DNA of 64,000 bases from contig NZ_QEQL01000001.1 of the NCBI RefSeq assembly GCF_003097135.1, forward strand, positions 1,054,001-1,118,000, given 5' to 3'. The translations under genes were made by a program, and so were the position numbers. Positions 52,899 to 61,694 of this stretch are shown piece by piece (within the stretch, counting starts at the first letter, position 1; each line of letters opens with the position of its first letter). Origin of the DNA: Pseudomonas sp. URIL14HWK12:I12 (GTDB lineage Bacteria; Pseudomonadota; Gammaproteobacteria; Pseudomonadales; Pseudomonadaceae). The notes beneath the pieces were generated by a model that saw only the letters and a program-made list of their open reading frames with translations, did not search any database and was not told the origin of the DNA.

Positions 52899-53732
52899 TC
52901 AGGGTTTAGGCATCATCTGGGCGATATCGGCCTCGGTGGGCGCCTGGAAGTTGTACTTCTTCAGCAGCGCGGCGTATTCCGGGGTCTTGCTGTAGCTGGC
53001 CAGGGCCTGCTCCAGCGCCGTCTTCACCTCATCGTTGCCCTTCTTCACGCCAAAGCCATTGAGCACTGGGTAGATCAGCGTATCTGACGAGACCTGCACC
53101 TTGCCGCCAAGCTTGTCGATCACCCCGCGCGCCACGGCGGCATCGGTGATCTGCGCCTCGACGGCATGAGCCAGCAGCGCCTGGGTGGTCTGTGGGTCGG
53201 TGGCGAACTCGCTCACCTCGATAGCGCCTTTGCCGTTCTTGACGCAGTACTCGTCCGACAGCTTGCGAACCTGCGCCAACCAGGAGGTGGCCCCCATCGA
53301 CCCGATCTTGTGCCCGCAGAAGTCCTCCGGCACCTTGGGTTGATAGGCTGCGCCCTTGAGCGAGAGGATCGAGTCGCCGCTTTTGAGATACGGCACCATG
53401 TCGATCACCTTCAGGCGTTCGGCGGTGATATACATCGACGAGTTGATGATGTCGAAGCGGTTGCCTTGCAGGCCGGTGATCAGGTTCGGGAAGCGCGTGT
53501 CGATGTTTTGCGCGGTGCGCCCCATGCTTTTGGCCAGGCCATCGAGCAGCTCGACGTCGAAGCCGGCCGGGGTGTCCTTGTCCATGTACTCATAGGGGAA
53601 AAAGGTCAGGTCGGAGCCGGCGACGATCTTGCCGGGTTGCTGGAATGCCTGCGAAGCCTGGGCCGCGAGGGCCAGGGCAGCGCCCATGGCGCCCAGAGCC
53701 AGTGGGCGAGCGATACGTTTGATGCTGTTCAT
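52899..53732 (-). CDS. ABC transporter substrate-binding protein, amino-acid type
   Basis: The 277-aa periplasmic binding protein is of the polar-amino-acid family (SBP_bac_3). A signal peptide (about 1-29) is followed by KIVAGSDLTFFPYEYMDKDTPAGFDVELLDGLAKSMGR-type opening segments. LITGLQGNRFDIINSSMYIT and SEFATDPQTTQALLAHAVEAQITD follow. The partner permease and ATPase are fused and encoded two genes upstream. The ligand pocket cannot be read by eye; an amino acid, opine or other small amine is plausible. A strong hairpin follows the stop. Confidence 0.92.
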   Translation of the reverse strand: MNSIKRIARPLALGAMGAALALAAQASQAFQQPGKIVAGSDLTFFPYEYMDKDTPAGFDVELLDGLAKSMGRTAQNIDTRFPNLITGLQGNRFDIINSSMYITAERLKVIDMVPYLKSGDSILSLKGAAYQPKVPEDFCGHKIGSMGATSWLAQVRKLSDEYCVKNGKGAIEVSEFATDPQTTQALLAHAVEAQITDAAVARGVIDKLGGKVQVSSDTLIYPVLNGFGVKKGNDEVKTALEQALASYSKTPEYAALLKKYNFQAPTEADIAQMMPKP

Positions 53733-53765
53733 GCCGATTCCCCGCTAAACGATCAGTGATTGGTG

Positions 53766-54638
53766 TCAGGCCGTGGCCAGGTCTTGCCCGGCTTGTTGCA
53801 CGAAGAACGAGGCGCCGCGTGGTTTCTGCGGCAGGCGAATCTGGTTGGCGGTGCTGCGTACCAAGCCACTTTCCTGGCCCGCAACCATCACCCCTGCGTG
53901 CTCGCTGGGCAGAGGGTTTTCACCGAAGGGCAAGGCGTCTTCGGCGGCATACACGCTGATGAACAGCGTGCGCGGGTGTTCGGTTTCGTTGGGCGCCGAC
54001 GCATGCAGCAGGCGCGTGTGCATGTAGCACACCGAGCCTTTGGGGCCGAAGCAGGCAACCGGCGCCTGGCAATGGGCCTGCTCCACCGCCGCTTCAACCG
54101 CGCCGGTAAAACGCCCGTCTTGCCAGTGCGACCACAGCGGGCCTTGGTGGCTACCGGGGATCACCTGCAGCGGGCCGTTTTCTGGGGTGACGTCACTGAC
54201 CATCAGCAGCGCCGTCACGATGTCGTCGTTGCTGTGCGGGGTGAAGAGAAAGTCCTGGTGCCATTTCACCTGGGTTGCGGTGTGTGGCAGCTTGGAGTTG
54301 ATCTTGCTGTGGTGAAACCGCGTACCCGTGCCGCCGATCAGTTGCGCGGCCACGGCGGCCATACGCGAATGCAGCCCGGCGTGGGCATAGGCGGGGGAGA
54401 TTTCGGTGGGCGAGGCCACCCTGCGCAGCGAAGGGTGGTCGGCGCGGTGGTCGCTCTCTACGTCGAAGCGCGGGCGCCCGTCCTGGGTCTGGCCCCAGGC
54501 GGCGGTCTGGCTACGGCTGTCTTGCACCCAACGGTCGAAATCCCCCTGCAGCTCGGTGATTTCGGCGGCGCTGAGCACACCTTCCACTACCAGAAAACCT
54601 TGCTCGTGAAACTGATCGATCTGCGCTTGGGTAATCAT
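53766..54638 (-). CDS. Phytanoyl-CoA dioxygenase (PhyH) family Fe(II)/2-oxoglutarate oxygenase
   Basis: The 290-residue double-stranded beta-helix oxygenase has the Fe ligands His127-x-Asp129 (KWHQDFLF) and distal His212 (TRLLHASAPN), and the 2-oxoglutarate-binding Arg223 (HPRTLF). VIPGSHQGPLWSH is a typical loop. The family hydroxylates diverse small molecules, for example ectoine or amino-acid-like compounds. It lies between the ABC permease-ATPase gene and the binding-protein gene in one operon, so it probably modifies the imported compound. The start at MITQAQIDQFHEQGF is preferred to an ATG 18 bases upstream. Confidence 0.92.
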   Translation of the reverse strand: MITQAQIDQFHEQGFLVVEGVLSAAEITELQGDFDRWVQDSRSQTAAWGQTQDGRPRFDVESDHRADHPSLRRVASPTEISPAYAHAGLHSRMAAVAAQLIGGTGTRFHHSKINSKLPHTATQVKWHQDFLFTPHSNDDIVTALLMVSDVTPENGPLQVIPGSHQGPLWSHWQDGRFTGAVEAAVEQAHCQAPVACFGPKGSVCYMHTRLLHASAPNETEHPRTLFISVYAAEDALPFGENPLPSEHAGVMVAGQESGLVRSTANQIRLPQKPRGASFFVQQAGQDLATA

Positions 54639-54673
54639 GTGAGTTCCTGTGGGCAACCTTGAAGATAGAAGGG

Positions 54674-56185
54674 TCAGGCCAGGGACACGTCCTTGAGAAA
54701 ATCCTGCACCCGCGCATGCTGGCCGGCACGCAGTGCAGCGGGGGCGTCATCGCACACCACCCGGCCTTTTTCCATGAACACGATGCGGTCGGACACCTTG
54801 AAAGCGAAGTTCATCTCGTGGGTCACGATCACCATGGTGATGCCCTCCTGCGCCAGGGTTTCCATCACCTGCAGCACCTCGTTGACCTTCTCTGGGTCCA
54901 GCGCCGAGGTCGGCTCGTCGAACAGCATGATCTGAGGGCGCATCATCAATGCGCGGGCGATCGCCACGCGCTGCTGCTGGCCGCCAGACAGTTGCTGGGG
55001 GTACTTGTAGGCGTGCTCGAGCATGCCCACCTTGTGCAGCAGCGCGAAGGCCTGCTGGCGCAACTCGGCGGCCGGAGCCAGGCGGTGGTACCGCGGGGCC
55101 AGCAGCAGGTTGTCGAGCACGGTCAGGTGGGGGAACAGGTTGAAGCTCTGGAACACCATGCCGATGTTCAGGCGGTGCTCGCTGTGTTCGATCAGTTGCG
55201 GCTTCTGCGCGCCGCGCCGGGCCAGGTGGATGAACGGCTGGCCGTTGACCTGGATCTCGCCGTTGTCGATGCGCTCCAGGCCATTGAGCAGGCGGATCAG
55301 CGTGGTTTTGCCCGACCCCGAGGGGCCGATCACCGAGACCACTTCCCCGGGCTGGATCGCCAGGCTGACCGCGCCGAGGACCTCGACATTGTTGTAGGCC
55401 TTGTGCAGCCGAGTGGCTTGCAGTGCAGGGCCGCTGCCGGCCGGCAACGGGCGCGGCCGGGGCGCCGCGCTGCCGTCGAGCACTTCGACGCCGGGGGCCT
55501 TGCGCGGCTTGCGCTGGGCGACGTCGAGGAACACTTCCAGGCGCTTGAGCAAGAAATCGAACAAGGTGACGATCAGCACGTAGTAGAACGCCACAGCCGT
55601 CATGGTTTCCATCACCAGGAAGTTCTGCGAATACAGGCGCTGGCCGACCATCAGGATTTCGGTGAGGGAAATCACCGAGACCAGCGAGCTGAGCTTGACG
55701 ATCGAGATGAATTCATTGGTCAGCGATGGCAGTGCCACCCGCAGCGCCTGGGGGATCACAACGCGCCATTGAGTGCCGAGAAAGCGCAGGCCCAGTGCGC
55801 GGGCCGCTTCGCCCTGCCCCTTGGGAATCGACAGCAAGCCACCGCGATGGATTTCCGCGACGTAGGCGGTTTCGCAGATCACCATGCCGATCAGCCCCGC
55901 CCAGAACGGGTCACTGAGCAGTGCCGAAGTGGCCGGAACCGCCTGCGGCAAGTTGTAAGTGAAGATCAGCAACACCAGCAAGGGCACACTGCGGAAAAAC
56001 CAGATGTAACTGCGGGCAGGCGCACTTAGATACACCCGTGGCGATTGTTTGGCCAATGCCAGTGCAAAGCCCAGCACAATACTGATCAGCCAGGTGAGCA
56101 CACTCAGTTTGATGACCGTCCAAGTCGCCAGCCAGAACGCTTCATAGCTGAGCAGACCCATCAGGTAATTCCAATCGAAGGTCAT
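54674..56185 (-). CDS. Fused amino-acid-type ABC permease and ATP-binding protein
   Basis: This single 503-residue chain holds two usually separate subunits. The permease (about 1-222) is His/Glu/Gln/Arg/opine type, with the EAA loop [15 protein letters not shown] at 126-140. After a Pro-rich linker (about 225-255) comes an ATPase with Walker [10 protein letters not shown] (287-295), [30 protein letters not shown] and [12 protein letters not shown]. Homodimerisation would give a complete importer core. The matching binding protein is encoded two genes downstream. The operon is divergent from a LysR gene, with a 347-nt promoter region between. Confidence 0.95.
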   Translation of the reverse strand: MTFDWNYLMGLLSYEAFWLATWTVIKLSVLTWLISIVLGFALALAKQSPRVYLSAPARSYIWFFRSVPLLVLLIFTYNLPQAVPATSALLSDPFWAGLIGMVICETAYVAEIHRGGLLSIPKGQGEAARALGLRFLGTQWRVVIPQALRVALPSLTNEFISIVKLSSLVSVISLTEILMVGQRLYSQNFLVMETMTAVAFYYVLIVTLFDFLLKRLEVFLDVAQRKPRKAPGVEVLDGSAAPRPRPLPAGSGPALQATRLHKAYNNVEVLGAVSLAIQPGEVVSVIGPSGSGKTTLIRLLNGLERIDNGEIQVNGQPFIHLARRGAQKPQLIEHSEHRLNIGMVFQSFNLFPHLTVLDNLLLAPRYHRLAPAAELRQQAFALLHKVGMLEHAYKYPQQLSGGQQQRVAIARALMMRPQIMLFDEPTSALDPEKVNEVLQVMETLAQEGITMVIVTHEMNFAFKVSDRIVFMEKGRVVCDDAPAALRAGQHARVQDFLKDVSLA

Positions 56186-56490
56186 AATCGCATCGCTCGG
56201 CAAGGTGATCGGGTAGGCAACGTGGCGGCTTTCAGGGTGCGCCGTTTCACGGGTTGAAAACAGAATGGGAGTTGAGGGATATAAGCGTCAATTAGTAAAT
56301 TTTCGAGTTTTGAATAGGAAAAGCCTAAGCAGACGGGCGGCGCACGGTTTTGGGGCAGCCCGGGTAAGTAGGCTGTTTGATGGTGCATTTATGATAGCTA
56401 TCAATAAGCCCAAAAAAATCATAACTGCTTGATTTTAAAATGCTTATCAAACTGGCACGTTACTCGCTTGCATACACATACGCTATTCAG
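56186..56490. promoter_or_regulatory. AT-rich divergent promoter region, ABC operon / LysR, with palindrome TGATAGCTATCA
   Basis: Much of this stretch, especially 56260-56460, is clearly AT-richer than the rest of the window. It carries no convincing gene. A perfect 12-bp palindrome TGATAGCTATCA (56392-56403) with the T-N11-A character of LysR sites is the best regulator-site candidate. An ATG at 56440 opens a frame that runs into the LysR coding frame, but its 31 codons are not LysR-like. Confidence 0.55.
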
Positions 56491-56516
56491 AGCCTTTTTC
56501 TGGAAAGGCTTTTTTT
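56491..56516 (+). terminator. Rho-independent terminator in the leader of a LysR gene
   Basis: AGCCTTT, TTCTGG, AAAGGCT is followed by TTTTTT, a textbook intrinsic terminator. It ends only 16 nt before the start codon of the LysR gene at 56533, so it can act as an attenuator of that gene. Confidence 0.75.
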
Positions 56517-56532
56517 ATCAGCAGAGCAGCCG

Positions 56533-57438
56533 ATGCATTTCACGTTGAAGCAACTGAAGTATTTCGTGAGCGTGGTGGAAGAAGACAGCATCGTCGAGGC
56601 TGCACGTAAACTGCATGTATCACAGCCGTCCATTTCTGTGGGTATCAAAAACCTAGAAGAGGCGCTCGACCAGCAACTTCTGATTCGCCACCATGCCCAG
56701 GGCGTATCGCTGACGCCCAGTGGCCGGCGCATGTATGAAAAAGCCCGGGAGTTACTCAGGCTTTCCGAAGAGCTCGAACAAAATTCGCGCACCGAGAATG
56801 AATTGGTGTCAGGCACCATTGCCATTGGCTGTTTCGAATCGGCCGCGCCGTTGTACATGCCGAAGTTGGTGGCCGGCTTCAAGAAACAGTACCCGGACAT
56901 CACCTTACAGTTGTATGACGGCGAGCAGCATGAATTGATGCTGGGGCTGCACCGCGGCCGCTTCGACCTGGCGTTCATGTATGACCTGGAGCTGGGCAAC
57001 TCCATCGTCAAGGAAGCGCTGAATGCCCCGCACAGGCCCTATGCACTGTTGCCGGCCAGCCACCCACTGGCGCAGCAGCCCAGCGTTACCCTGAAGGCGT
57101 TGAGCCAGGAACCGATGATCCTGCTGGATGTGGTGCCTAGCCGTAACTACTTCATCGATATCTTTCGCGAAAACGGCTACTACCCCAAGGTGGCCTACAG
57201 CTCGCCTTCGATCGAGATGGTGCGTTGCATGGTTGGCCGCGAGCTGGGCTTTTCGGTACTGGTCACCCGCCCGCGCACCGACGTGACCTACGATGGCACC
57301 CACCTGGCGCAGGTGGACATCGAAGACCAGATGCCTGCCTCCACGTTGGTGATGGTCTACTTGCGCAACACCGAGCCCACCCGTGCCACGCGGTTGTTCA
57401 TTGAATACTGCCGGCAGGCAGACCTCTCCGCGCAATAG
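56533..57438 (+). CDS. LysR-family regulator, divergent from the ABC/PhyH/aldolase operon
   Basis: The 301-aa regulator has HTH FTLKQLKYFVSVVEEDSIVEAARKLHVSQPSISVGIKN in overlapping parts (1-45). Its effector domain carries GCFESAAPLYMPKLVAGF and SSPSIEMVRCMVGRELGFSVLVTRP. It is closely related to the LysR at 58.9 kb, which shares the SSPSIEMVR and FS-LVTRP blocks. It most likely controls the divergent ABC operon. A full intrinsic terminator lies in its leader, and an in-frame ATG 93 nt upstream would read through that hairpin. I take 56533 as the start because the HTH follows at the standard distance. Confidence 0.9.
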   Translation: MHFTLKQLKYFVSVVEEDSIVEAARKLHVSQPSISVGIKNLEEALDQQLLIRHHAQGVSLTPSGRRMYEKARELLRLSEELEQNSRTENELVSGTIAIGCFESAAPLYMPKLVAGFKKQYPDITLQLYDGEQHELMLGLHRGRFDLAFMYDLELGNSIVKEALNAPHRPYALLPASHPLAQQPSVTLKALSQEPMILLDVVPSRNYFIDIFRENGYYPKVAYSSPSIEMVRCMVGRELGFSVLVTRPRTDVTYDGTHLAQVDIEDQMPASTLVMVYLRNTEPTRATRLFIEYCRQADLSAQ

Positions 57439-57568
57439 ATTGCGGCCTCACCCACTGCCTGAGCGACGCGAAGCCCAGGGGCGAATGTAGAGCTGTCATG
57501 GCGCCGCAACAATTTGAAACAAGCGCAGCGGCCAAAGGTCAACCGCTCACAGTTCACAAGGCCACGTC

Positions 57569-58762
57569 ATGAAGACACCCCGCCCCGACCAACGCCTCGC
57601 CCCCCTGACCCACCTGCGCAACCTCAAAATGGCCCGTTCGGCACATGCCTATGTGCGAGGCAGCACCGTGCAGTTCTATGAATGGCTGCACAGCCAGCCT
57701 GGCCGGCGCCTGCCACAGGGGCCGGCGGTGTGGATCTGCGGCGACTGTCACGCCGGGAACCTGGGGCCGACCGGCGACTTGAAAGGCAAAATCGACATCC
57801 ACATCCGTGACCTGGACCAGACCGTGATCGGCAACCCCGCACACGACCTGGTGCGCCTGGCGTTATCGCTAGCGACCGCCGCGCGCGGCTCGGACCTGCC
57901 CGGTGTGATCACGGCGCTGATGCTTGAAGAAATGATGCGCGGCTACGAATTGGCGTTCGAGCACAACGTTGAGCAAGAGCCCGAGCGCCCCGCCCAGGTC
58001 AAGGCCGGCATGCGCAGCGCGGTGCGCCGTACGTGGAAGCACCTGGCCAAGGAGCGGCTCGAAGGGGGCAAGCCAACCATCGAGCTGGGCAAACACTTCT
58101 GGGCGCTGGCCAAGGATGAGCGCAGTGCGATCAAGGCCCTGTGCAAGACCCCTGAAATCCACGCGCTGGTGACATCGCTCAAAGGTCGCTCACCGGACGA
58201 CGAAGTCGAGCTGCTGGACTCGGCTTACTGGGTAAAAGGCTGCAGCTCCCTGGGCCTGCGCCGCTACGCTGTGCTGCTGGGCGTAGGCGACGAACGCGAC
58301 CAGGATTACTGCCTGCTCGACGTCAAGCAGGCGATCGCAGCCGCGGCGCCCCGGGTGCCGCGGGCACGCATGCCGCGCGACAACGGCCAGCGTGTGGTCG
58401 AAGGCGCGCGGCAGCTGTCGCCGGGGCTGGGCAATCGAATGGTCGCCACCCGGCTGCTGGAGAACTCTTTCTTCGTGCGTGAGCTGCTGCCTCAGGACAT
58501 GAAGCTGGAGCTGGACGAACTGACCCAGCACGAAGCCGTCGCGGCCGCCGGCTACCTTGCCGAGGTGGTGGGCCAGGCCCATGCGCGGCAGATGGACATG
58601 GCCACCCGGGTGGCCTGGATGAAAGAGCTGCAGGGCAATCGCACGCGCACGCTCGACGCCCCATCGTGGCTGTGGACCAGCGTGGTACAGCTGGTGGGCG
58701 ACCATGAGCGTGCCTACCTCAACCACTGCCGGCGCTTTGCATTGGCAGACGCCAAGGAGTGA
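57569..58762 (+). CDS. DUF2252 family protein
   Basis: The 397-residue protein is recognisable as DUF2252. It has KMARSAHAYVRGS near the start, then VWICGDCHAGNLG and DIHIRDLDQTVIGNPAHDLVRLALSL, an arrangement reminiscent of aminoglycoside-phosphotransferase/kinase-like catalytic loops (H-x-D...N and D-x-D). The biochemical function is unknown to me. The gene lies alone between two related LysR genes on the same strand, 130 nt after the first. It may be unrelated to the flanking operons. Confidence 0.85.
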   Translation: MKTPRPDQRLAPLTHLRNLKMARSAHAYVRGSTVQFYEWLHSQPGRRLPQGPAVWICGDCHAGNLGPTGDLKGKIDIHIRDLDQTVIGNPAHDLVRLALSLATAARGSDLPGVITALMLEEMMRGYELAFEHNVEQEPERPAQVKAGMRSAVRRTWKHLAKERLEGGKPTIELGKHFWALAKDERSAIKALCKTPEIHALVTSLKGRSPDDEVELLDSAYWVKGCSSLGLRRYAVLLGVGDERDQDYCLLDVKQAIAAAAPRVPRARMPRDNGQRVVEGARQLSPGLGNRMVATRLLENSFFVRELLPQDMKLELDELTQHEAVAAAGYLAEVVGQAHARQMDMATRVAWMKELQGNRTRTLDAPSWLWTSVVQLVGDHERAYLNHCRRFALADAKE

Positions 58763-58825
58763 CTCGGGTTTGCCTGTGATGAGCCTCAACCGGTAACCTC
58801 AGCCTCGTTGCGCCGCAGGGCCGCA

Positions 58826-58848
58826 CCGGCACCTGAAGCAGGTGCCGG
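58826..58848. repeat. Inverted repeat (10-bp stem, 3-nt loop)
   Basis: CCGGCACCTG and CAGGTGCCGG flank AAG between the DUF2252 and LysR genes. It could end DUF2252 transcription; there is no T-run. Confidence 0.45.
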
Positions 58849-58938
58849 CTCGCCGGGCGATGCGATGAACGAGCGCCGCAGGTGTCACGCGGCATGCTGC
58901 CCGCCCACCGGGCCCACCTTCAGCAGCCGAGGCTTTGC

Positions 58939-59850
58939 GTGGCCGCCTACAACCTTCGCCAGCTCAGGTACTTCACCGCCGTGGTCGAATGCGGCAGCGT
59001 CGCTGAGGCATCGCGAAAGCTATACATCGCCCAGCCGTCGGTCTCCACGGCCATCCGCCAGCTTGAAGAAAGCTTCAACGTGCAGCTGTTCATTCGCCAG
59101 CACACCAATGGCATGGCACTGACGCCGGCCGGTGCACGTTTCTACCGCAAGGCCCAGGCGCTGCTGCGCATGGCGCATGAGTTCGAGCAGAACGCACTGG
59201 CCGACAACGACGTAGTGGCCGGGCAGATCGACGTGGGCTGCTATGAAACGGTCGCCCCGCTCTACCTGCCGATGCTGATCGCAGGCTTTCGAGCCCGCTG
59301 GCCGGGGGTAGAGGTTCGCATCCGCGACGGCGACCAGCAGGAGCTGATCCAGGCCCTCACCGGCGGCAGCATCGACCTGGCCATGCTTTTCGAACACGAC
59401 CTCGACCCGAGCATCGAGACCACCCCGTTGATGCCGCCGCAGCAACCCTACGCGTTGCTGCCAGCCGGCCACCGCTTCGCCGGCCAGGCGCAGGTGTCGC
59501 TGCAAGACCTGGTGCTGGAACCGATGATCCTGCTCGACACCCTGCCCAGCCGCACCTACTTCATGAGCATCTTCACCGAGCGCGGGCTGACGCCACACAT
59601 CACCTTCAGCTCGCCTTCGATCGAGATGGTGCGCGGCATGGTTGCACAGGGCTTTGGGTTCTCGATCCTGGTGACCCGGCCCTTCGCCGACTACAGCTAT
59701 GACGGCCGCGAGGTCGCCTGTGTACCGCTGGCCGAAACCGTCACCGGTTCAGGCCTGGCGGCGGCATGGCTGCGCCGGGCGCAGCTGACCCGCCCAGCGC
59801 AGCTGTTCGTGGAGCATTGCGTGAGTGAGTTCAGCCGGCTCAAACGCTAG
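58939..59850 (+). CDS. LysR-family regulator, adjacent to the monooxygenase/deacylase operon
   Basis: The 303-residue regulator has YNLRQLRYFTAVVECGSVAEASRKLYIAQPSVSTAIRQLEES in overlapping parts (HTH, 3-45) and effector-domain blocks GCYETVAPLYLPMLIAGF and SSPSIEMVRGMVAQGFGFSILVTRP. These match the LysR at 56.5 kb closely. I choose the GTG at 58939, with GAGG upstream; longer starts at 58882 or 58897 add residues without family character. It converges on the M20 deacylase gene and overlaps its 3' end by 11 nt. Its target is probably one of the two neighbouring minus-strand operons. Confidence 0.88.
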   Translation: MAAYNLRQLRYFTAVVECGSVAEASRKLYIAQPSVSTAIRQLEESFNVQLFIRQHTNGMALTPAGARFYRKAQALLRMAHEFEQNALADNDVVAGQIDVGCYETVAPLYLPMLIAGFRARWPGVEVRIRDGDQQELIQALTGGSIDLAMLFEHDLDPSIETTPLMPPQQPYALLPAGHRFAGQAQVSLQDLVLEPMILLDTLPSRTYFMSIFTERGLTPHITFSSPSIEMVRGMVAQGFGFSILVTRPFADYSYDGREVACVPLAETVTGSGLAAAWLRRAQLTRPAQLFVEHCVSEFSRLKR

Positions 59851-61000
59851 GCTGGCAGGCGAACGCCAGCACCCGCGCCAGCATCGCGTCGCAGGCGTCG
59901 AGCTGGGCCAGGCTGACGAACTCGTCGGGTTTGTGCCCTTGGGCCATGCTGCCGGGCCCGCACACCACCGTCGGCACGCCCGCTTCATCGAACAGCCCGC
60001 CTTCGGTGCCGAAGGCCACCGTGCCGAATTCCCGCGAGCCACAGAACTGCGCCAGCCACTGTGCAGCCTGGCTTTGCGCATCAGTGGCAAGGCCTGGGTA
60101 GCTGGACAGCTCGCTAAAACGGATATCACTCTGCCCGCCGACCGCGCGCATCGCCGGCAGCAGGGCTTGCTCGGCGTAGGCCCGTAACTGCTCAGCCACC
60201 TGCCAGGGATCAGTGCCTGGCAGTGAACGCACCTCGAAATCGAAACGGCAATCCTGCGGCACGATGTTCAGCGCCTTGCCGCCGCTGACCATCCCGGTTT
60301 GCACGGTAGAGTAAGGCGGATCGAAACGCGCATCGTGCAGGGCCGGCACTTTGAGCGCCTCGCCCAACCGGCTCAGCTCGGCGATCAGCCGCGCGGCGTA
60401 CTCGATGGCGTTCACCCCCTGCGGGGCATAGGCCGAATGGCACGCCAAGCCCTGCACGTCGCAGCGCATCGCCAGCTTGCCTTTGTGGCCCAGCACCGGC
60501 TTGAGCTCTGTCGGCTCGCCGATCACACACAGCAGCGGGCGCACCGGTTTGTCGCGCAGCACCGCGAGCAACGAGCGAACCCCCAGGCAGCCGACTTCCT
60601 CGTCGAATGACAGCGCGATGTGAACCGGGCGCTGCAAGTGTGCAGCGGCCAGCGCCGGTACGAGCGCCAGCACGCAGGCGATGTAGCCTTTCATGTCCGC
60701 GGTGCCGCGCCCGTAGAGCCGGCCTTGCGCTTCGGTCAGGCTGAAGGGCGGGTACGTCCAGGCCTGGCCGTCCACCGGCACCGTGTCGGTGTGGCCGCTG
60801 AGCACGATACCAGGCACCTCGGCAGGGCCTACGGTGGCGAACAGGTTGGCCTTGCTGCCACTGTCGTTGTGCACCAGCTCACTGGCCACGCCAAAGCCTG
60901 CCAGGTAATCGCGCACGAAGTGAATCAGTGCCAGGTTCGATTCGCGACTGGTGGTATCGAACGCCACCAGCTCGGCCAGCAACTGGCGGGCGCTGCTCAT
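59840..61000 (-). CDS. M20-family deacylase (acetylornithine deacetylase ArgE-like)
   Basis: The 386-aa cytoplasmic zinc amidohydrolase has the first metal ligands in IVLSGHTDTVPVDG, the bridging Asp in LYGRGTADMKGY, the catalytic Glu pair in FDEEVGCLG, Glu in GEPT and a C-terminal His in GSMAQGHKPDEF. ArgE-type enzymes remove acyl groups from N-acyl amino acids. As last gene of the monooxygenase-RidA-DUF1028 operon it is more likely catabolic than a step of arginine synthesis. Its start overlaps the DUF1028 stop by ATGA (60997-61000), and its 3' end overlaps the convergent LysR gene. Confidence 0.9.
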   Translation of the reverse strand: MSSARQLLAELVAFDTTSRESNLALIHFVRDYLAGFGVASELVHNDSGSKANLFATVGPAEVPGIVLSGHTDTVPVDGQAWTYPPFSLTEAQGRLYGRGTADMKGYIACVLALVPALAAAHLQRPVHIALSFDEEVGCLGVRSLLAVLRDKPVRPLLCVIGEPTELKPVLGHKGKLAMRCDVQGLACHSAYAPQGVNAIEYAARLIAELSRLGEALKVPALHDARFDPPYSTVQTGMVSGGKALNIVPQDCRFDFEVRSLPGTDPWQVAEQLRAYAEQALLPAMRAVGGQSDIRFSELSSYPGLATDAQSQAAQWLAQFCGSREFGTVAFGTEGGLFDEAGVPTVVCGPGSMAQGHKPDEFVSLAQLDACDAMLARVLAFACQPSV

Positions 61001-61674
61001 CGATCGTCCCCCGGCACGCCGTAACCGGGGGCCTGGGCCGGGTTCAGTGCGCGGTCGATGTAGTCCTGCATCTGCGGCTGGTAGGCACGCCAGAGCTTGC
61101 CCAGCTCACCGATCGGGTCGTGCTCGGCCCAGTCGACTCGCAAGTTGACGATCGGCCAGGTCAGCTCGCCCACCACCACCAGGGCCGCTGAATGCACCGG
61201 CCCCGCCTCGCCGCCTGCGGCGCTGCCGGCCTGCATTGCCGCCAGCAAGCGTTCGGCCAAGTGGCCCTGGGCGTTTTCGAACCCCTGCACCATGGCCGGC
61301 ACCACGTCGGCGCTGGCCAGCATGTTGCCTGCGGCCACGCACTGCTCGCCGCTCAGGGCATTGTGGGTGCCCAAGGTATTGGCCCCGCTGAAGTGCGCAG
61401 TGCGGCCCAGGTGGTCGATGGCGGTAATTTGCCGGTATTGGCCAAAGCCATTGCGCTCCAGCGCCTTGCTCAGTGCCTCGGCCGGGGCCAGGCCTTGTTC
61501 GAGCCAGTCCAGGGCTTCAGGGCCCAACGCCGGCAGGGTGATGTTCTGCGATGACACCGCGCCCACACCGGGGCGCAGCCAAGGGCAGCGAGCGCCCACG
61601 GCGATGCTCGAAGAGCTGATGGCGATGCCCAACTGGCCGGTGTGGTCGCATCGGGCGGCGATGGAAAAGGTCAT
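60997..61674 (-). CDS. DUF1028 family protein (Ntn-hydrolase-like)
   Basis: The 225-residue protein matches the DUF1028 family: FSIAARCDHTGQLGIAISSSSIAVGARCPW at the start (in overlapping parts), then VGAVSSQNITLPALGPEALDWL, and the C-terminal GELGKLWRAYQPQMQDYIDRAL. The family adopts an Ntn-hydrolase-like fold and frequently occurs beside RidA and M20 genes, exactly as here. The activity is unproven; an amidohydrolase step is plausible. It is translationally coupled to the M20 gene and lies 20 nt after the RidA gene. Confidence 0.9.
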   Translation of the reverse strand: MTFSIAARCDHTGQLGIAISSSSIAVGARCPWLRPGVGAVSSQNITLPALGPEALDWLEQGLAPAEALSKALERNGFGQYRQITAIDHLGRTAHFSGANTLGTHNALSGEQCVAAGNMLASADVVPAMVQGFENAQGHLAERLLAAMQAGSAAGGEAGPVHSAALVVVGELTWPIVNLRVDWAEHDPIGELGKLWRAYQPQMQDYIDRALNPAQAPGYGVPGDDR

Positions 61675-61694
61675 GGCAAGGCTCCAGGGGCGGC

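Noticed and set aside
54659..56029. 456-aa plus-strand ORF opposite the ABC fusion
   Set aside because: It is His/Gln-rich antisense sequence. The minus strand has complete permease and ATPase motifs.
56440..56532. Upstream ATG as the true start of the LysR gene
   Set aside because: The 31 added residues are not LysR-like and would be encoded across an intrinsic terminator. Kept only as an attenuation idea.
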